Assembly (NCBI GenBank): GCA_030833445.1
Contig: JAURHD010000002.1
Coordinates: 124,001 to 188,000 of the forward strand
Length of the DNA: 64,000 nt
Reading direction: 5' to 3'
Source: Cephaloticoccus sp.
GTDB lineage: Bacteria; Verrucomicrobiota; Verrucomicrobiia; Opitutales; Opitutaceae
Made by a program: the position numbers and the translations under genes. Within the stretch, counting starts at the first letter, position 1; the number at the start of each line of letters is the position of its first letter. Shown one piece after another: positions 1 to 9,227 of the stretch. The notes under the pieces were generated by a model. The model did no database searches. It worked only from the letters and a program-made list of their open reading frames with translations, and was not told the origin of the DNA.

Positions 1-343
1 TCACCGCCTGACGGGCGGTTTGAGCGGCGATACGTCCCAGCGTGGAGGGGTCGATTTCCTTCTCGATCATCTCACCCAGCTGCGCACCCGGCTTGATCAC
101 TTGGGCGCGTTCGACGTGGATCTCAGTGCGTGGATCACTAACGGAATCAACGACTTTCAACAAAGCCCAGGCGTGCATCTGCCCGTTTTTCTCGTTGATC
201 TCAATCTTAAGCTCTTGACCGGAGTTAACCCCTTTTTGAGCAGCCGTCTTCAAGGCATTGGTAATCGTGGCGATCATGTCGGCACGGCCAATCCCCTTTT
301 CCTTCTCCATGTATTCTAGAACGGATAGTATTTCGCTGCTCAT
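1..343 (-). CDS. nusA: Transcription termination/antitermination factor NusA, N-terminal part (runs off left edge)
   Basis: Minus-strand reading from ATG at 343: [38 protein letters not shown]... typical NusA N-terminus; no stop before window edge. Confidence 0.9.
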   Translation of the reverse strand, partial: MSSEILSVLEYMEKEKGIGRADMIATITNALKTAAQKGVNSGQELKIEINEKNGQMHAWALLKVVDSVSDPRTEIHVERAQVIKPGAQLGEMIEKEIDPSTLGRIAAQTARQAV

Positions 344-358
344 ATGCTTGTTTAAATG

Positions 359-388
359 GGAAAAAAAAAGCGGGCCGGAAGGCCCACT
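359..388 (-). terminator. Rho-independent terminator
   Basis: Minus strand AGTGGGCC-TTCC-GGCCCGCT followed by a T run; lies between the DUF2851 gene and nusA. Confidence 0.7.
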
Positions 389-443
389 TTCATAAAAGTG
401 AGTGTGAGTAAGAAGGGAAAAACTATTTCTACTTCAATCCATG

Positions 444-1669
444 TCAAGAGCCCACGGAGCGGCCTGTAGCCTCTCTCGCAAGTAACCAACCAATGAGACC
501 TTGCACAACTCCATGACAAAATGTCGCTCGTTCCGAGCCGGAACAATCAGTTTGCCTCAAGACCAAATTCAGACTCTGCGGCATATCCCCCGGATACCAA
601 TGATACCAAAATCCCTGCAAATCCGCTCCAATTTGGGCCGATAATAGAGGCAAAATCCATCACAGATCATCGTATCCAGCCGGGTCCCACCAACGGACTC
701 TGCACATAATTGGGCCCCAAAACGCATTCGCCATCCCCGCAGACCCAAATCACGCCGCACTTGTCTGGTCGATCCTGCGGATGAAGCCACCGGGATGTCG
801 GTTCCCAAGTTCAAAAGTCTTTGGGGCCAATCCGGCACGTTGGACACCCAATCCAAGTATTGTTGCAGACGTCGCTTTGGCGCGTTGGCCGGTCGGACCC
901 CAGATCGTGCCCAATGACCACCTTCCTCCCGCATCAATCCATCGGCAGTGAGTCGCCCGTCTGCTCGCCACTCTTTCAACGAATGACGGCCCGCCAGATT
1001 CAACATCGGAACTCGATTATAACGGTAGCCCAGTATCTCCATTGCCGTCTGGTGACATGCCTCGACCCAACCCAATTTGCCGATCCGAATTTCAGCAAAG
1101 CGTCTCTTTTGATGCCAGCGATGAACTGCCGCGGCCAACCATTGCCCGCTCAACTCCTCGGGATCAGTGCCCTGCACCAATTCCAACAGACGTATCTCGG
1201 AATAATTCGCCAAATTCGCCACCGCTTCATCAGCCGCGTATTCCTCCAAATCATGGCGCAGATATGGCAACAACGCCAGAATCGGGATGGGTTGTCCATT
1301 ACTGCCGATCGTAACCGTGCCTGGTTTCGGCGGAAACAATACGACATGCAGTTTTACTCCGTCGTAAGTGCGATCATTCACATGTCCATGGGCATGCCAG
1401 TCTTCCGCCCGCAAATGCAGTTCCACATCGCCGGTCACCACTGGGCCATCGCCCCATCGCCAGCGGGCGTGTCGAAAATCCGGTCCAGCCAGCAGATTCC
1501 ATTTTCCGGGACTGAGTAATTCTATCCTGCCACCCGATTCCGTCCGGATCGCAGCTTGATCAAAGCCACCCAGGGCCCAGATTTTCTGCAGTAATTTTTC
1601 CGAAAAGGTGAATGGCCCATACAACCCTTGAATTTCCGCAACAGCCGGATTGGGTTCAGGCGCACTCAT
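444..1669 (-). pseudogene. DUF2851 family protein, frameshifted near 653 (ORFs 569..1669 and 444..653 together)
   Basis: N-terminal ORF matches DUF2851 style; the out-of-frame ORF continues the expected C-terminus (LPLLSAQIGADLQGFWYHWYPGDMPQ...) if one T is added to a T4 run. Confidence 0.7.
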
Positions 1670-1741
1670 GCTGGGAGCATGGAGCGACTAAGAAAGCTGG
1701 ACAAGTGCGGGTTTTCGCAAAACTTCTCCCTCTACGAGAAC

Positions 1742-1829
1742 GGAGAGGTGGCAGAGTGGTCTATCGCGATGGTCTTGAAAACCATTGAGCCGCAAGGTTC
1801 CGGGGGTTCGAATCCCTCCCTCTCCGCCA
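1742..1829 (+). tRNA. tRNA-Ser (anticodon UGA)
   Basis: GGAGAGG...CCTCTCC acceptor stem, G discriminator + encoded CCA, loop CTTGAAA, long variable arm, GGTTCGAATCC T-loop. Confidence 0.95.
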
Positions 1830-1859
1830 CTTACCCCAACCCCAGAACCCCACTCCCCC

Positions 1860-3527
1860 ATGACTGGACTAGATTGGCTGATCATTGCCGGCTATTTCGC
1901 CTTGCTCGTTGTCATTGTCTGGTGGTCTTCCCGCAAGACCGACACCACGGCGGATTATTTTCTCGCCGGTCGCAACCTGAGCTGGTTCGTCGTCGGCTGT
2001 TCGTTACTTGCCTCGAATATCGGCTCGGAACACATCGTCGGCCTCGCGGGCAATGGAGCCACCAGCGGCATGGCCATGGCGCATTGGGAATTACATGCGT
2101 GGATCATGCTCATGCTCGGCTGGGTCTTTGTGCCCTTCTACTATCGCTCCGGCGTTTTCACCATGCCGGAATTTCTCGAGCTCCGTTTCGATGGTCGCAC
2201 CCGCTGGGTGCTCTCCATCGTCAGTCTGGTCGCCTATGTGTTCACTAAAGTCTCTGTGACCGTCTATGCCGGCGCGATTGTATTTCAGGCCCTGCTGCCC
2301 GATACCTTCGGTTCTCCTGAAAACGCATTCTGGATTGGAGCCCTCACCACCGTAATCCTGACGGGTATCTACACCATTCTAGGCGGTCTGCGCGCGGTGG
2401 TTTACACGGAAGTAGCCCAAACCGCCCTGCTGTTGGCTGGCTCTGTCTTCATCACCCTGTTCGGCCTGAGCCAGCTCGGGGGGTGGGACGAATTGAAGTC
2501 CACCCTCGCAGCCGAATCCACCCGGGTCGCATTGTGGCGACCGCTGTCGGATCCGGATTTTCCGTGGCTTGGTGTCATGATCGCCTCACCCATCATCGGC
2601 ATCTGGTATTGGTGCACTGACCAATACATCGTGCAGCGCACCCTCGCCGCCAAATCCCTGCGCGATGCGCGGCGCGGCGCCATCTTCGGCGGATTCCTCA
2701 AGGTGCTTCCTGTTTTCGTTTTTCTGATCCCCGGCATGATTGGTTTCGCCCTGCACCAAAAAGGACTGCTGCATATTCCCTTGCGCACGGATGGCTCCCT
2801 CAATGGTGACGCGGTCTTCCCCACCATGGTCACCACCTTGCTGCCTTCGGGTCTGCGTGGCATCGTGGTCGCCGGATTATTGTCCGCGCTGATGAGTTCT
2901 CTCGCCTCCTTGTTCAACTCCTGCGCCACCCTCTTCACCGTCGATATCTACAAGCGACTTAAACCAGGACTCACGGAAAGTGCCCTCGTCCGCGTTGGAC
3001 GCTTGGCCACCGGAGTCGTCGTCGTGCTGGGCATCGTCTGGATTCCGGTCATGAAATATATCTCGGGAGGCGGCCTGTATCAATATCTGCAAAGTGTGCA
3101 GGGTTATCTGGCGCCACCCATCACGGCCGTGTTCCTCCTTGGTTTGTTTGTGCCCCGCATCAACGCACGGGGCGCGTTTACCGGTCTGGTGGTCGGCTTT
3201 GTTCTCGGTCTGCTAAAGATCGCCCTGCAGGCCATGGCCGGCGGTGGCGCACTCGATTCCGCGGGAGTGTTGTATGCCTTCGGCCAAATCAATTTTCTGT
3301 ATTACTCCGGTTGGCTCTTCCTCGCCAGCGTGATCATCGTGGTCGTGGCCTCACTCACGGCCCCGGCGCCGACGGCCGCCCAAATCAGCGGTCTGACTTT
3401 TTCATCCATCACGCCGGAGCAAGCGGCCGAGAACCGTGCCAGCTGGGGTGCGGCGGAAGTGCTGGCTTCCGCCGGGGTGCTCGCCCTGGTAATTGGCATC
3501 TACCTCTACTTCAGCTTCTGGCTGTAG
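1860..3527 (+). CDS. Sodium:solute symporter family (SSS/SGLT-like) transporter
   Basis: MTGLDWLIIAGYFALLVVIVWWSSRKTDTTADYFLAGRNLSWFVVG... multi-TM; SSS signature region. Confidence 0.9.
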   Translation: MTGLDWLIIAGYFALLVVIVWWSSRKTDTTADYFLAGRNLSWFVVGCSLLASNIGSEHIVGLAGNGATSGMAMAHWELHAWIMLMLGWVFVPFYYRSGVFTMPEFLELRFDGRTRWVLSIVSLVAYVFTKVSVTVYAGAIVFQALLPDTFGSPENAFWIGALTTVILTGIYTILGGLRAVVYTEVAQTALLLAGSVFITLFGLSQLGGWDELKSTLAAESTRVALWRPLSDPDFPWLGVMIASPIIGIWYWCTDQYIVQRTLAAKSLRDARRGAIFGGFLKVLPVFVFLIPGMIGFALHQKGLLHIPLRTDGSLNGDAVFPTMVTTLLPSGLRGIVVAGLLSALMSSLASLFNSCATLFTVDIYKRLKPGLTESALVRVGRLATGVVVVLGIVWIPVMKYISGGGLYQYLQSVQGYLAPPITAVFLLGLFVPRINARGAFTGLVVGFVLGLLKIALQAMAGGGALDSAGVLYAFGQINFLYYSGWLFLASVIIVVVASLTAPAPTAAQISGLTFSSITPEQAAENRASWGAAEVLASAGVLALVIGIYLYFSFWL

Positions 3528-3543
3528 ATCCGCACGGTTAATC

Positions 3544-4431
3544 CTACGAGGCCTGCAGGAAATCACGCGCCGCCTTAAAACCACGCCGCTCACCTTCGAG
3601 GGTGCCATTATAATCGGCATCCTCGAGCTCGATGGAGACATAGCCGCGATAATCGACCGCCACCAATTCCTGCAGCAATTCTGTCCAGGAAGAGCGACCC
3701 TTTCCCGGGATCGTATAACGCCAGGTTGCCCCACCCCAGGCAAAATGCTCCGCAAATACCGCCGCTTGCTCGTGCCCAATTTCGTATAACCGGTCGACGT
3801 CGATATACGTATCCTTGCCGTGCACATGCACCACGAGTGGGGCAAATTCCTTCAAGAACTTCAGCGGGGTAATCCCCATGCGAATGAGATGTGACGGATC
3901 AAAGTTGATGCCGAAATGCGGCGAATTCATCTCCTTCAGGAAGGCGCGATAGGACTCCGGATTGCAGCAGTGGGCATTGCAACCGGGCCACCCTTCGATC
4001 GCCAAACGGACACCCGTTTCCGCCAGCACGGGTCGCAACTGACCGTAGCTTTCCACCATGTAACCAAACGTCTCCTTGCGTGACAGTGAAGTATCCTCGG
4101 CCAACATCACGCCAAAGGCGATTTTGACCCCGGCCGAAGCCATGACGCGCAGCGCATCGATCGCCAATTTCACGGTCTGCTTTCGGGTGTCAGTATTGGC
4201 TGAAAGCATTCCAGTCCATTCGCTGCCAAACAAATCCATCGTCCCAACCGACAGTCCCGTAGCCGCCCACTTGGCGGCATCTTCCGCTGGCGCCGCGGGA
4301 ATATCCACACATCCGAAACCTTGTTCCAAGGCCCACTGCGCGGTTTCCGCCAGGGGCTGCTTCATCAGCGTTCCAGTCAGGCGCAATCCGATGGGGTATT
4401 TTCCGGTCAAGGTCTTGGCTGGGGTAGTCAT
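3544..4431 (-). CDS. Sugar phosphate isomerase/epimerase (xylose isomerase-like TIM barrel)
   Basis: Motifs NFDPSHL, VHVHGKD, SIELED typical of the AP endonuclease 2-like TIM family. Confidence 0.8.
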   Translation of the reverse strand: MTTPAKTLTGKYPIGLRLTGTLMKQPLAETAQWALEQGFGCVDIPAAPAEDAAKWAATGLSVGTMDLFGSEWTGMLSANTDTRKQTVKLAIDALRVMASAGVKIAFGVMLAEDTSLSRKETFGYMVESYGQLRPVLAETGVRLAIEGWPGCNAHCCNPESYRAFLKEMNSPHFGINFDPSHLIRMGITPLKFLKEFAPLVVHVHGKDTYIDVDRLYEIGHEQAAVFAEHFAWGGATWRYTIPGKGRSSWTELLQELVAVDYRGYVSIELEDADYNGTLEGERRGFKAARDFLQAS

Positions 4432-4495
4432 GGGGATAATTGAAGGATAAGAGTGCGAGGCAGGAATCCATCCACAGGCCGGTTTGCCTTAAACT

Positions 4496-5284
4496 TCAAG
4501 CGCGTTTCGGCGGCACCTTCCTTGGAGTTGGCTTACGGCTGCGGTTTGAGCGGGTGCGCATTTCCCGCGGCGACAATCGGAAGTGGCGCCGAAACAATTT
4601 CGACAACTGATATTCATCGCTGAGCCCCACCGCGGCGGCGATCGCTTTTACCGGCAGACTGGATGACAACATCATGGTGCGCGCCTGATTCAGGCGCATC
4701 CGTTGCAACTCCTGCATCGGAGTGCGGCCACTGAGGCGTTTGAATTTCCGCACAAAGGCAAATTTGCTCATCCGCACCACACGGGCAAGATCGTCCAAGT
4801 AAACCGTCTGAGCCATGCGCTGCTGCATGTGCTCGCGCAATTGCAACAACCAGGGATCCGTGGGGGTGGCCGACAAGCGGATGGCCTCGTTCAAAATCGC
4901 CCTTAACAGGGGAACCTGGGTGGAAAGACGCACCCCCGCTTGGTGATCCCGCATCAACCACGATATCATCTGGCGAACCCGGGCATCCGCATCGCGGATC
5001 CTGAGTGGAAGTCCCTCCAGCACGGCGTCATCCGCCTTAAAGGAGATGAAATAGGTGTTCACAGGATCTCGATATTCTGAAGTCTCCCGATGCGCCACCC
5101 CAGCCCGGTAAAGGAGCAAATCTCCCGGACCGGCCCGCACGGTCTGCCGTTCAGTTTCCAATAACATGCGCCCACTCAATACCACGATGAGTTCGTGCAC
5201 CGGATGGTGATGCATGGGCATGTGCCAATCGCGCTGCGGGGTGACTTCACCCACACTCAGGAATTCAATGACCGGTGCAGACAT
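4496..5284 (-). CDS. AraC family transcriptional regulator with cupin-like sensor domain
   Basis: N-terminal cupin (HHHPVHELIVVLSGRMLLETE), C-terminal HTH pair ending LSKLFRRHFRLSPREMR; ORF extends to 5320 but MSAPVIEF start preferred. Confidence 0.85.
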   Translation of the reverse strand: MSAPVIEFLSVGEVTPQRDWHMPMHHHPVHELIVVLSGRMLLETERQTVRAGPGDLLLYRAGVAHRETSEYRDPVNTYFISFKADDAVLEGLPLRIRDADARVRQMISWLMRDHQAGVRLSTQVPLLRAILNEAIRLSATPTDPWLLQLREHMQQRMAQTVYLDDLARVVRMSKFAFVRKFKRLSGRTPMQELQRMRLNQARTMMLSSSLPVKAIAAAVGLSDEYQLSKLFRRHFRLSPREMRTRSNRSRKPTPRKVPPKRA

Positions 5285-5355
5285 GGGCAATTTCTGACAA
5301 GTCTTGGCAATGGTCACCATTCCCGCCAGCCCGGATTCATGCTATCTTAAATTCT

Positions 5356-6417
5356 ATGTCCCAAAAGAAAGTCCGTCTTGCTTTCGCTGGCGTTGGTGGA
5401 ATGGGCCAAGCGGCCCATCTCCGCAATTACGCTACCCTCCCCGACGACTGTGAAGTTGTCGCCCTGGCCGAGCTAAAGCCCAAACTGGCCCAAGCCGTCG
5501 CCCAACGCTACAATATCCCCAAAGTCTATGCCACGATCGAGGAGATGCTGGCCGTGGAAAAGGTCGATGGCATCGTCGCTTCTCAGCCATTCTGGCGGCA
5601 CGGGATCTTGGTGCCCGCGATTGTAAAATCCGGTGTGCCCGTCTTCACGGAAAAACCCATCGCCGCTTCCCTCGCAGTGGGTGAACGCATTGTCGAATCC
5701 GTCGCCAAAAGCGGCACCTGGCACATGGTCGGTTATCACAAGCGCAGCGACCCGGCCTCGGAGTTTGCCAAGAAAACAGTCAATGAACTCAAGGCGTCCG
5801 GCGAACTGGGCAAACTGAAATACATCCGCATCTCCATGCCTCCGGGTGACTGGGTGGCCAATGGGTGGACCCAGAACATCGGTTCGGATGATCCGACGCC
5901 CAATCTCGAGATTGATCCCAAACCGGCGGACATGGACGAGGCCACCGCTAAGGAATACGAAGCCTTTGTGAACTACTACATTCACCAAGTGAACCTCATG
6001 CGGTTTCTCCTCGGCGAATCCTACAAGGTCACGTATGCCGATCCGGCCCAAGTGTTGTTCGTGGCCCACAGTGAAAGCGGTGTGCCCTGCACGTTGGAGA
6101 TGGCCGCCTACTCCACCACCTTGGACTGGCAGGAAACCGCCTTGATCGCCTTCGAACGCGGTTATGTTAAGTTGTCCCTTCCCGCCCCCCTGGCCTTCAA
6201 TCGGGCCGGCACGGTCGAAATCATGAAGGATCCGGGCAATGGCGTAACGCCCGTAATTTCCCAGCCGCAACTGCCGTGGGTGCACGCCATGCGCAATCAA
6301 GCCTTGAACTTCATCAAGGCGATTCGCGGCGAAGCCCCGCCTCCCTGTGTCGCTGCCGAAGCCCTCGAAGATCTGCGCGTCGCCCGCGAATATATCCGCC
6401 TGTTGAAAGGAGTCTGA
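5356..6417 (+). CDS. Gfo/Idh/MocA family oxidoreductase
   Basis: MSQKKVRLAFAGVGGMGQAAHLRNY Rossmann motif, EKPIA motif. Confidence 0.88.
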   Translation: MSQKKVRLAFAGVGGMGQAAHLRNYATLPDDCEVVALAELKPKLAQAVAQRYNIPKVYATIEEMLAVEKVDGIVASQPFWRHGILVPAIVKSGVPVFTEKPIAASLAVGERIVESVAKSGTWHMVGYHKRSDPASEFAKKTVNELKASGELGKLKYIRISMPPGDWVANGWTQNIGSDDPTPNLEIDPKPADMDEATAKEYEAFVNYYIHQVNLMRFLLGESYKVTYADPAQVLFVAHSESGVPCTLEMAAYSTTLDWQETALIAFERGYVKLSLPAPLAFNRAGTVEIMKDPGNGVTPVISQPQLPWVHAMRNQALNFIKAIRGEAPPPCVAAEALEDLRVAREYIRLLKGV

Positions 6418-6419
6418 CC

Positions 6420-7523
6420 ATGCCTGTCCAATTTCGCAAAATCACTCTCTCAGCCGAGCGCTACGAATCCGCCGGCGTATTTGACGTCAATGGTGACGGC
6501 GTCCCTGACATCGTCAGCGGCGCTTACTGGTATGAAGGCCCCGACTTCGTAAAGCAGCACAAGATCGGCAGCGTCACGGCGCACGACGAATACTACGACG
6601 ATTTCTCCACCATCCCGATGGATATTAATGGGGACGGTCGCCTGGATTTCGTCACCGGTGGTTGGTGGGGCGAGACCCTGCGCTGGCGCGAAAACACCGG
6701 AAAGGCCGAACAGGATTGGCCAATCCATGACATCGCCAAATGCGGGAGCATAGAATCCACCCGCGCTTGGGATGTGGACGGTGATGGTGAATTGGAAATC
6801 GTGCCCAACACCCCCGGAGCCCCCCTAGTAGTCTATAAGCTGATTCGCAACGCTCAGGGTAAAGGCACCGGAAAATTTGCGGCGCACAAACTGAAATTCT
6901 CAGGCCGCGCCAACGACCATCAGGGTCACGGCCTGGGCTATGGCGACATCACTGGCAATGGCCGTGGCGACTTCATCCTGACCAACGGCTGGCTCGAAGC
7001 GCCGGCTAATCCTTACGAGGACGAATGGATCTGGCATCCAGATTTCAATCTCGGCCGAGCCCCCAGTGTGCCAATCCTCGTTGTCGATCTGAACGGTGAC
7101 GGCGTCAACGAACTCATCCTCGGCGAGGGCCACGGTTACGGCCTGAGTTGGTGGCAACAGTCCATAGATGCCGCCGGCAAGCGCAGTTGGAAGCGCCATG
7201 AGATCGACCCTTACAGCAGTCAGTATCACGACCTGCAGTGGGTGGACATTGATGGCGATGGCCAAAATGAACTCATCACCGGCAAACGCTTTCGCGCCCA
7301 CCCCGTAGGCGACGGCGGGGACAAGGACGCCTACGGCTGGTCCATCTTCAAATGGACCGGTGAATCATTCGTGAAGCACCCCGTCGATTTCGGTCCGCTC
7401 GGTGTAGGCAAGGGCTTGGGTATTCATTTTGCGGTCGCCGATCTGACCGGAAATGGCACCCTCGACGTAGTGGCTCCCGGCAAGGACGGCCTTGCAATTT
7501 ACCTCAATCAAAGGACCCCATGA
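6420..7523 (+). CDS. VCBS/FG-GAP repeat beta-propeller protein without obvious signal peptide
   Basis: Seven D-x-[NDT]-G-[DN]-G motifs (DVNGDG, DINGDG, DVDGDG, DITGNG, DLNGDG, DIDGDG, DLTGNG). Confidence 0.85.
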   Translation: MPVQFRKITLSAERYESAGVFDVNGDGVPDIVSGAYWYEGPDFVKQHKIGSVTAHDEYYDDFSTIPMDINGDGRLDFVTGGWWGETLRWRENTGKAEQDWPIHDIAKCGSIESTRAWDVDGDGELEIVPNTPGAPLVVYKLIRNAQGKGTGKFAAHKLKFSGRANDHQGHGLGYGDITGNGRGDFILTNGWLEAPANPYEDEWIWHPDFNLGRAPSVPILVVDLNGDGVNELILGEGHGYGLSWWQQSIDAAGKRSWKRHEIDPYSSQYHDLQWVDIDGDGQNELITGKRFRAHPVGDGGDKDAYGWSIFKWTGESFVKHPVDFGPLGVGKGLGIHFAVADLTGNGTLDVVAPGKDGLAIYLNQRTP

Positions 7524-8362
7524 AATTCGGCATGAATCTCCTGCTTTGGACCGCCAAGGTAGATGACAGTCACGATCCTCTGCTTTCAGCTCTCAAAACC
7601 ACCGGCTACGACGGCGTCGAAATACCCGTATTTGAAGGCACGTCCAAGGAATACAAAACTCTCGGCACGAAACTGAGCGACCTCGGCCTTGGCTCGACTG
7701 CCGTCACCGTCATGTCACCCGAGACCAGTCCAATCAGTCCCGACGCGATCATTCGCCAAGCGGCTGTCGACCGACTCAAATGGGTGCTCGATCGCAGTGC
7801 GGAATTTGGGGCGGAAGTGCTCTGCGGTCCGTTGCACTCTCCGCTAGGAGTCTTCAGTGGCACAGCCCCTACTCGGGACGAACGGCTACGAGGCATTGAA
7901 ACCTTTCAGCAGGTAGCCGATCACGCCAAGTCCGCCGGAATCACTCTCGCCATCGAATACCTCAATCGCTTCGAAAGTTATTTCCTCACGACTGCCGCCG
8001 ACACGAAAGCATGGGTGGATGAAATCAACCATCCTGCCTGCGGAATGATGTGGGACACGTTCCATGCCCACATCGAAGAGAAGAATTCACCCGTCGCATT
8101 GGCGTCCGTGAGCGACCGTCTCGTGCACGTGCACTTGAGTGAAAATGACCGCGGCACTCCCGGCACTGGTCAGGTGAATTGGGCCGAGACTTTCGCCACC
8201 CTCAAAAAGATCCAATACAACCGTTGGATCGTGATCGAAGCCTTCGGACGCGCCTTGCCCGATCTTGCCGCCGCTACGCGCGTATGGCGCGACCTGTTTG
8301 CCGATCCCAAGGATGTTTACACCCATGGCCTCAAGTTCATCCGTGCGGGCCTCGAAGCCTGA
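7520..8362 (+). CDS. Sugar phosphate isomerase/epimerase / hydroxypyruvate isomerase-like TIM barrel
   Basis: MKFGMNLLLWTAKVDDSHDPLL..., MWDTFHAHIEE, HVHLSENDRGTPGTGQVNW. Confidence 0.85.
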   Translation: MKFGMNLLLWTAKVDDSHDPLLSALKTTGYDGVEIPVFEGTSKEYKTLGTKLSDLGLGSTAVTVMSPETSPISPDAIIRQAAVDRLKWVLDRSAEFGAEVLCGPLHSPLGVFSGTAPTRDERLRGIETFQQVADHAKSAGITLAIEYLNRFESYFLTTAADTKAWVDEINHPACGMMWDTFHAHIEEKNSPVALASVSDRLVHVHLSENDRGTPGTGQVNWAETFATLKKIQYNRWIVIEAFGRALPDLAAATRVWRDLFADPKDVYTHGLKFIRAGLEA

Positions 8363-8369
8363 ACAAATA

Positions 8370-8399
8370 AAAAGCCGACCCCAGTGGGTCGGCTTTTTG
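8370..8399 (+). terminator. Rho-independent terminator
   Basis: AAAAGCCGACCC-CAGT-GGGTCGGCTTTTT after the 7520..8362 stop. Confidence 0.85.
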
Positions 8400-8417
8400 T
8401 TGAAGCAATCTCGATGC

Positions 8418-9116
8418 TCAGTCCCGGCGAGCGGCGATCAACCAGAGGAGATTGAGCAATGAGCTGAGGAAGGCCGCGACATAAGTCAGGGCAGCTGCAT
8501 TCAGTGTCTGGGCCACACCGGGCATTTCGTCCCGATCGATGATACCCAAACCAACCAGTTCCTTCTTGGCCCGGCTGCTCGCGTCAAATTCCACCGGCAA
8601 TGTAACGAGGTGGAAAATGGTCAGCACAGCGTAAACCGCGATACCCAGATTGATCATACCGGTCATCCGAAAGAAGAAGCCGCCGATAATGACCAGAGGC
8701 AGAAGCTTGGCACTGATCGTCGTGATCGGCACCAGAGCCATGCGGGTCTTCAGCATCGCATAACCCACCTTGTGCTGAATGGCGTGCCCAGCCTCGTGGG
8801 CGGCCACACCCAGTGCCGCCAGACTCGTGCCGCGATAATTTTCGGAAGAGAGCACCAAGCGTTTGTTCGTAGGATCGTAGTGATCGGTCAAGTGTCCGCC
8901 GATTTCCGTGATCTCGACGTCGCTAATGCCAGCGCGAGACATGACCGCCTCGGCGGCTTCGCGTCCGGTGATCCGGCCGCGCGATGGGATCCGCACATTC
9001 TTTTTATAGGCACTCGAGACCTTGTATTGCGCATACATCGCAAAAATCATCGAGAGGATTAACAGCCCCATGATTAAGGGCTGCGAAAGAAGTCCGACTG
9101 CTAGGATGGATGTCAT
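8418..9116 (-). CDS. Membrane zinc metallopeptidase (YugP-like)
   Basis: AAHEAGHAIQH HExxH motif plus TM segments. Confidence 0.88.
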   Translation of the reverse strand: MTSILAVGLLSQPLIMGLLILSMIFAMYAQYKVSSAYKKNVRIPSRGRITGREAAEAVMSRAGISDVEITEIGGHLTDHYDPTNKRLVLSSENYRGTSLAALGVAAHEAGHAIQHKVGYAMLKTRMALVPITTISAKLLPLVIIGGFFFRMTGMINLGIAVYAVLTIFHLVTLPVEFDASSRAKKELVGLGIIDRDEMPGVAQTLNAAALTYVAAFLSSLLNLLWLIAARRD

Positions 9117-9165
9117 ATCAGGAGGGTTGAATTAAATTGGGAGTTCCGAGTGATTAACTTAAACA

Positions 9166-9199
9166 AAAAGCGCGATTTGCCAGTGCAAATCGCGCTTTT
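9166..9199 (-). terminator. Rho-independent terminator (symmetrical)
   Basis: AAAAGCGCGATTTG-CCAGTG-CAAATCGCGCTTTT between 9116 and 9228; orientation ambiguous. Confidence 0.65.
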
Positions 9200-9227
9200 G
9201 GAAACGACTCCAATTATTCCAGAAGGC

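Noticed and set aside
5473-6300. 275-aa minus-strand ORF antisense to the 5356..6417 oxidoreductase
   Set aside because: Shadow ORF of a well-supported gene; no recognisable domain; composition typical of antisense frames in GC-rich DNA
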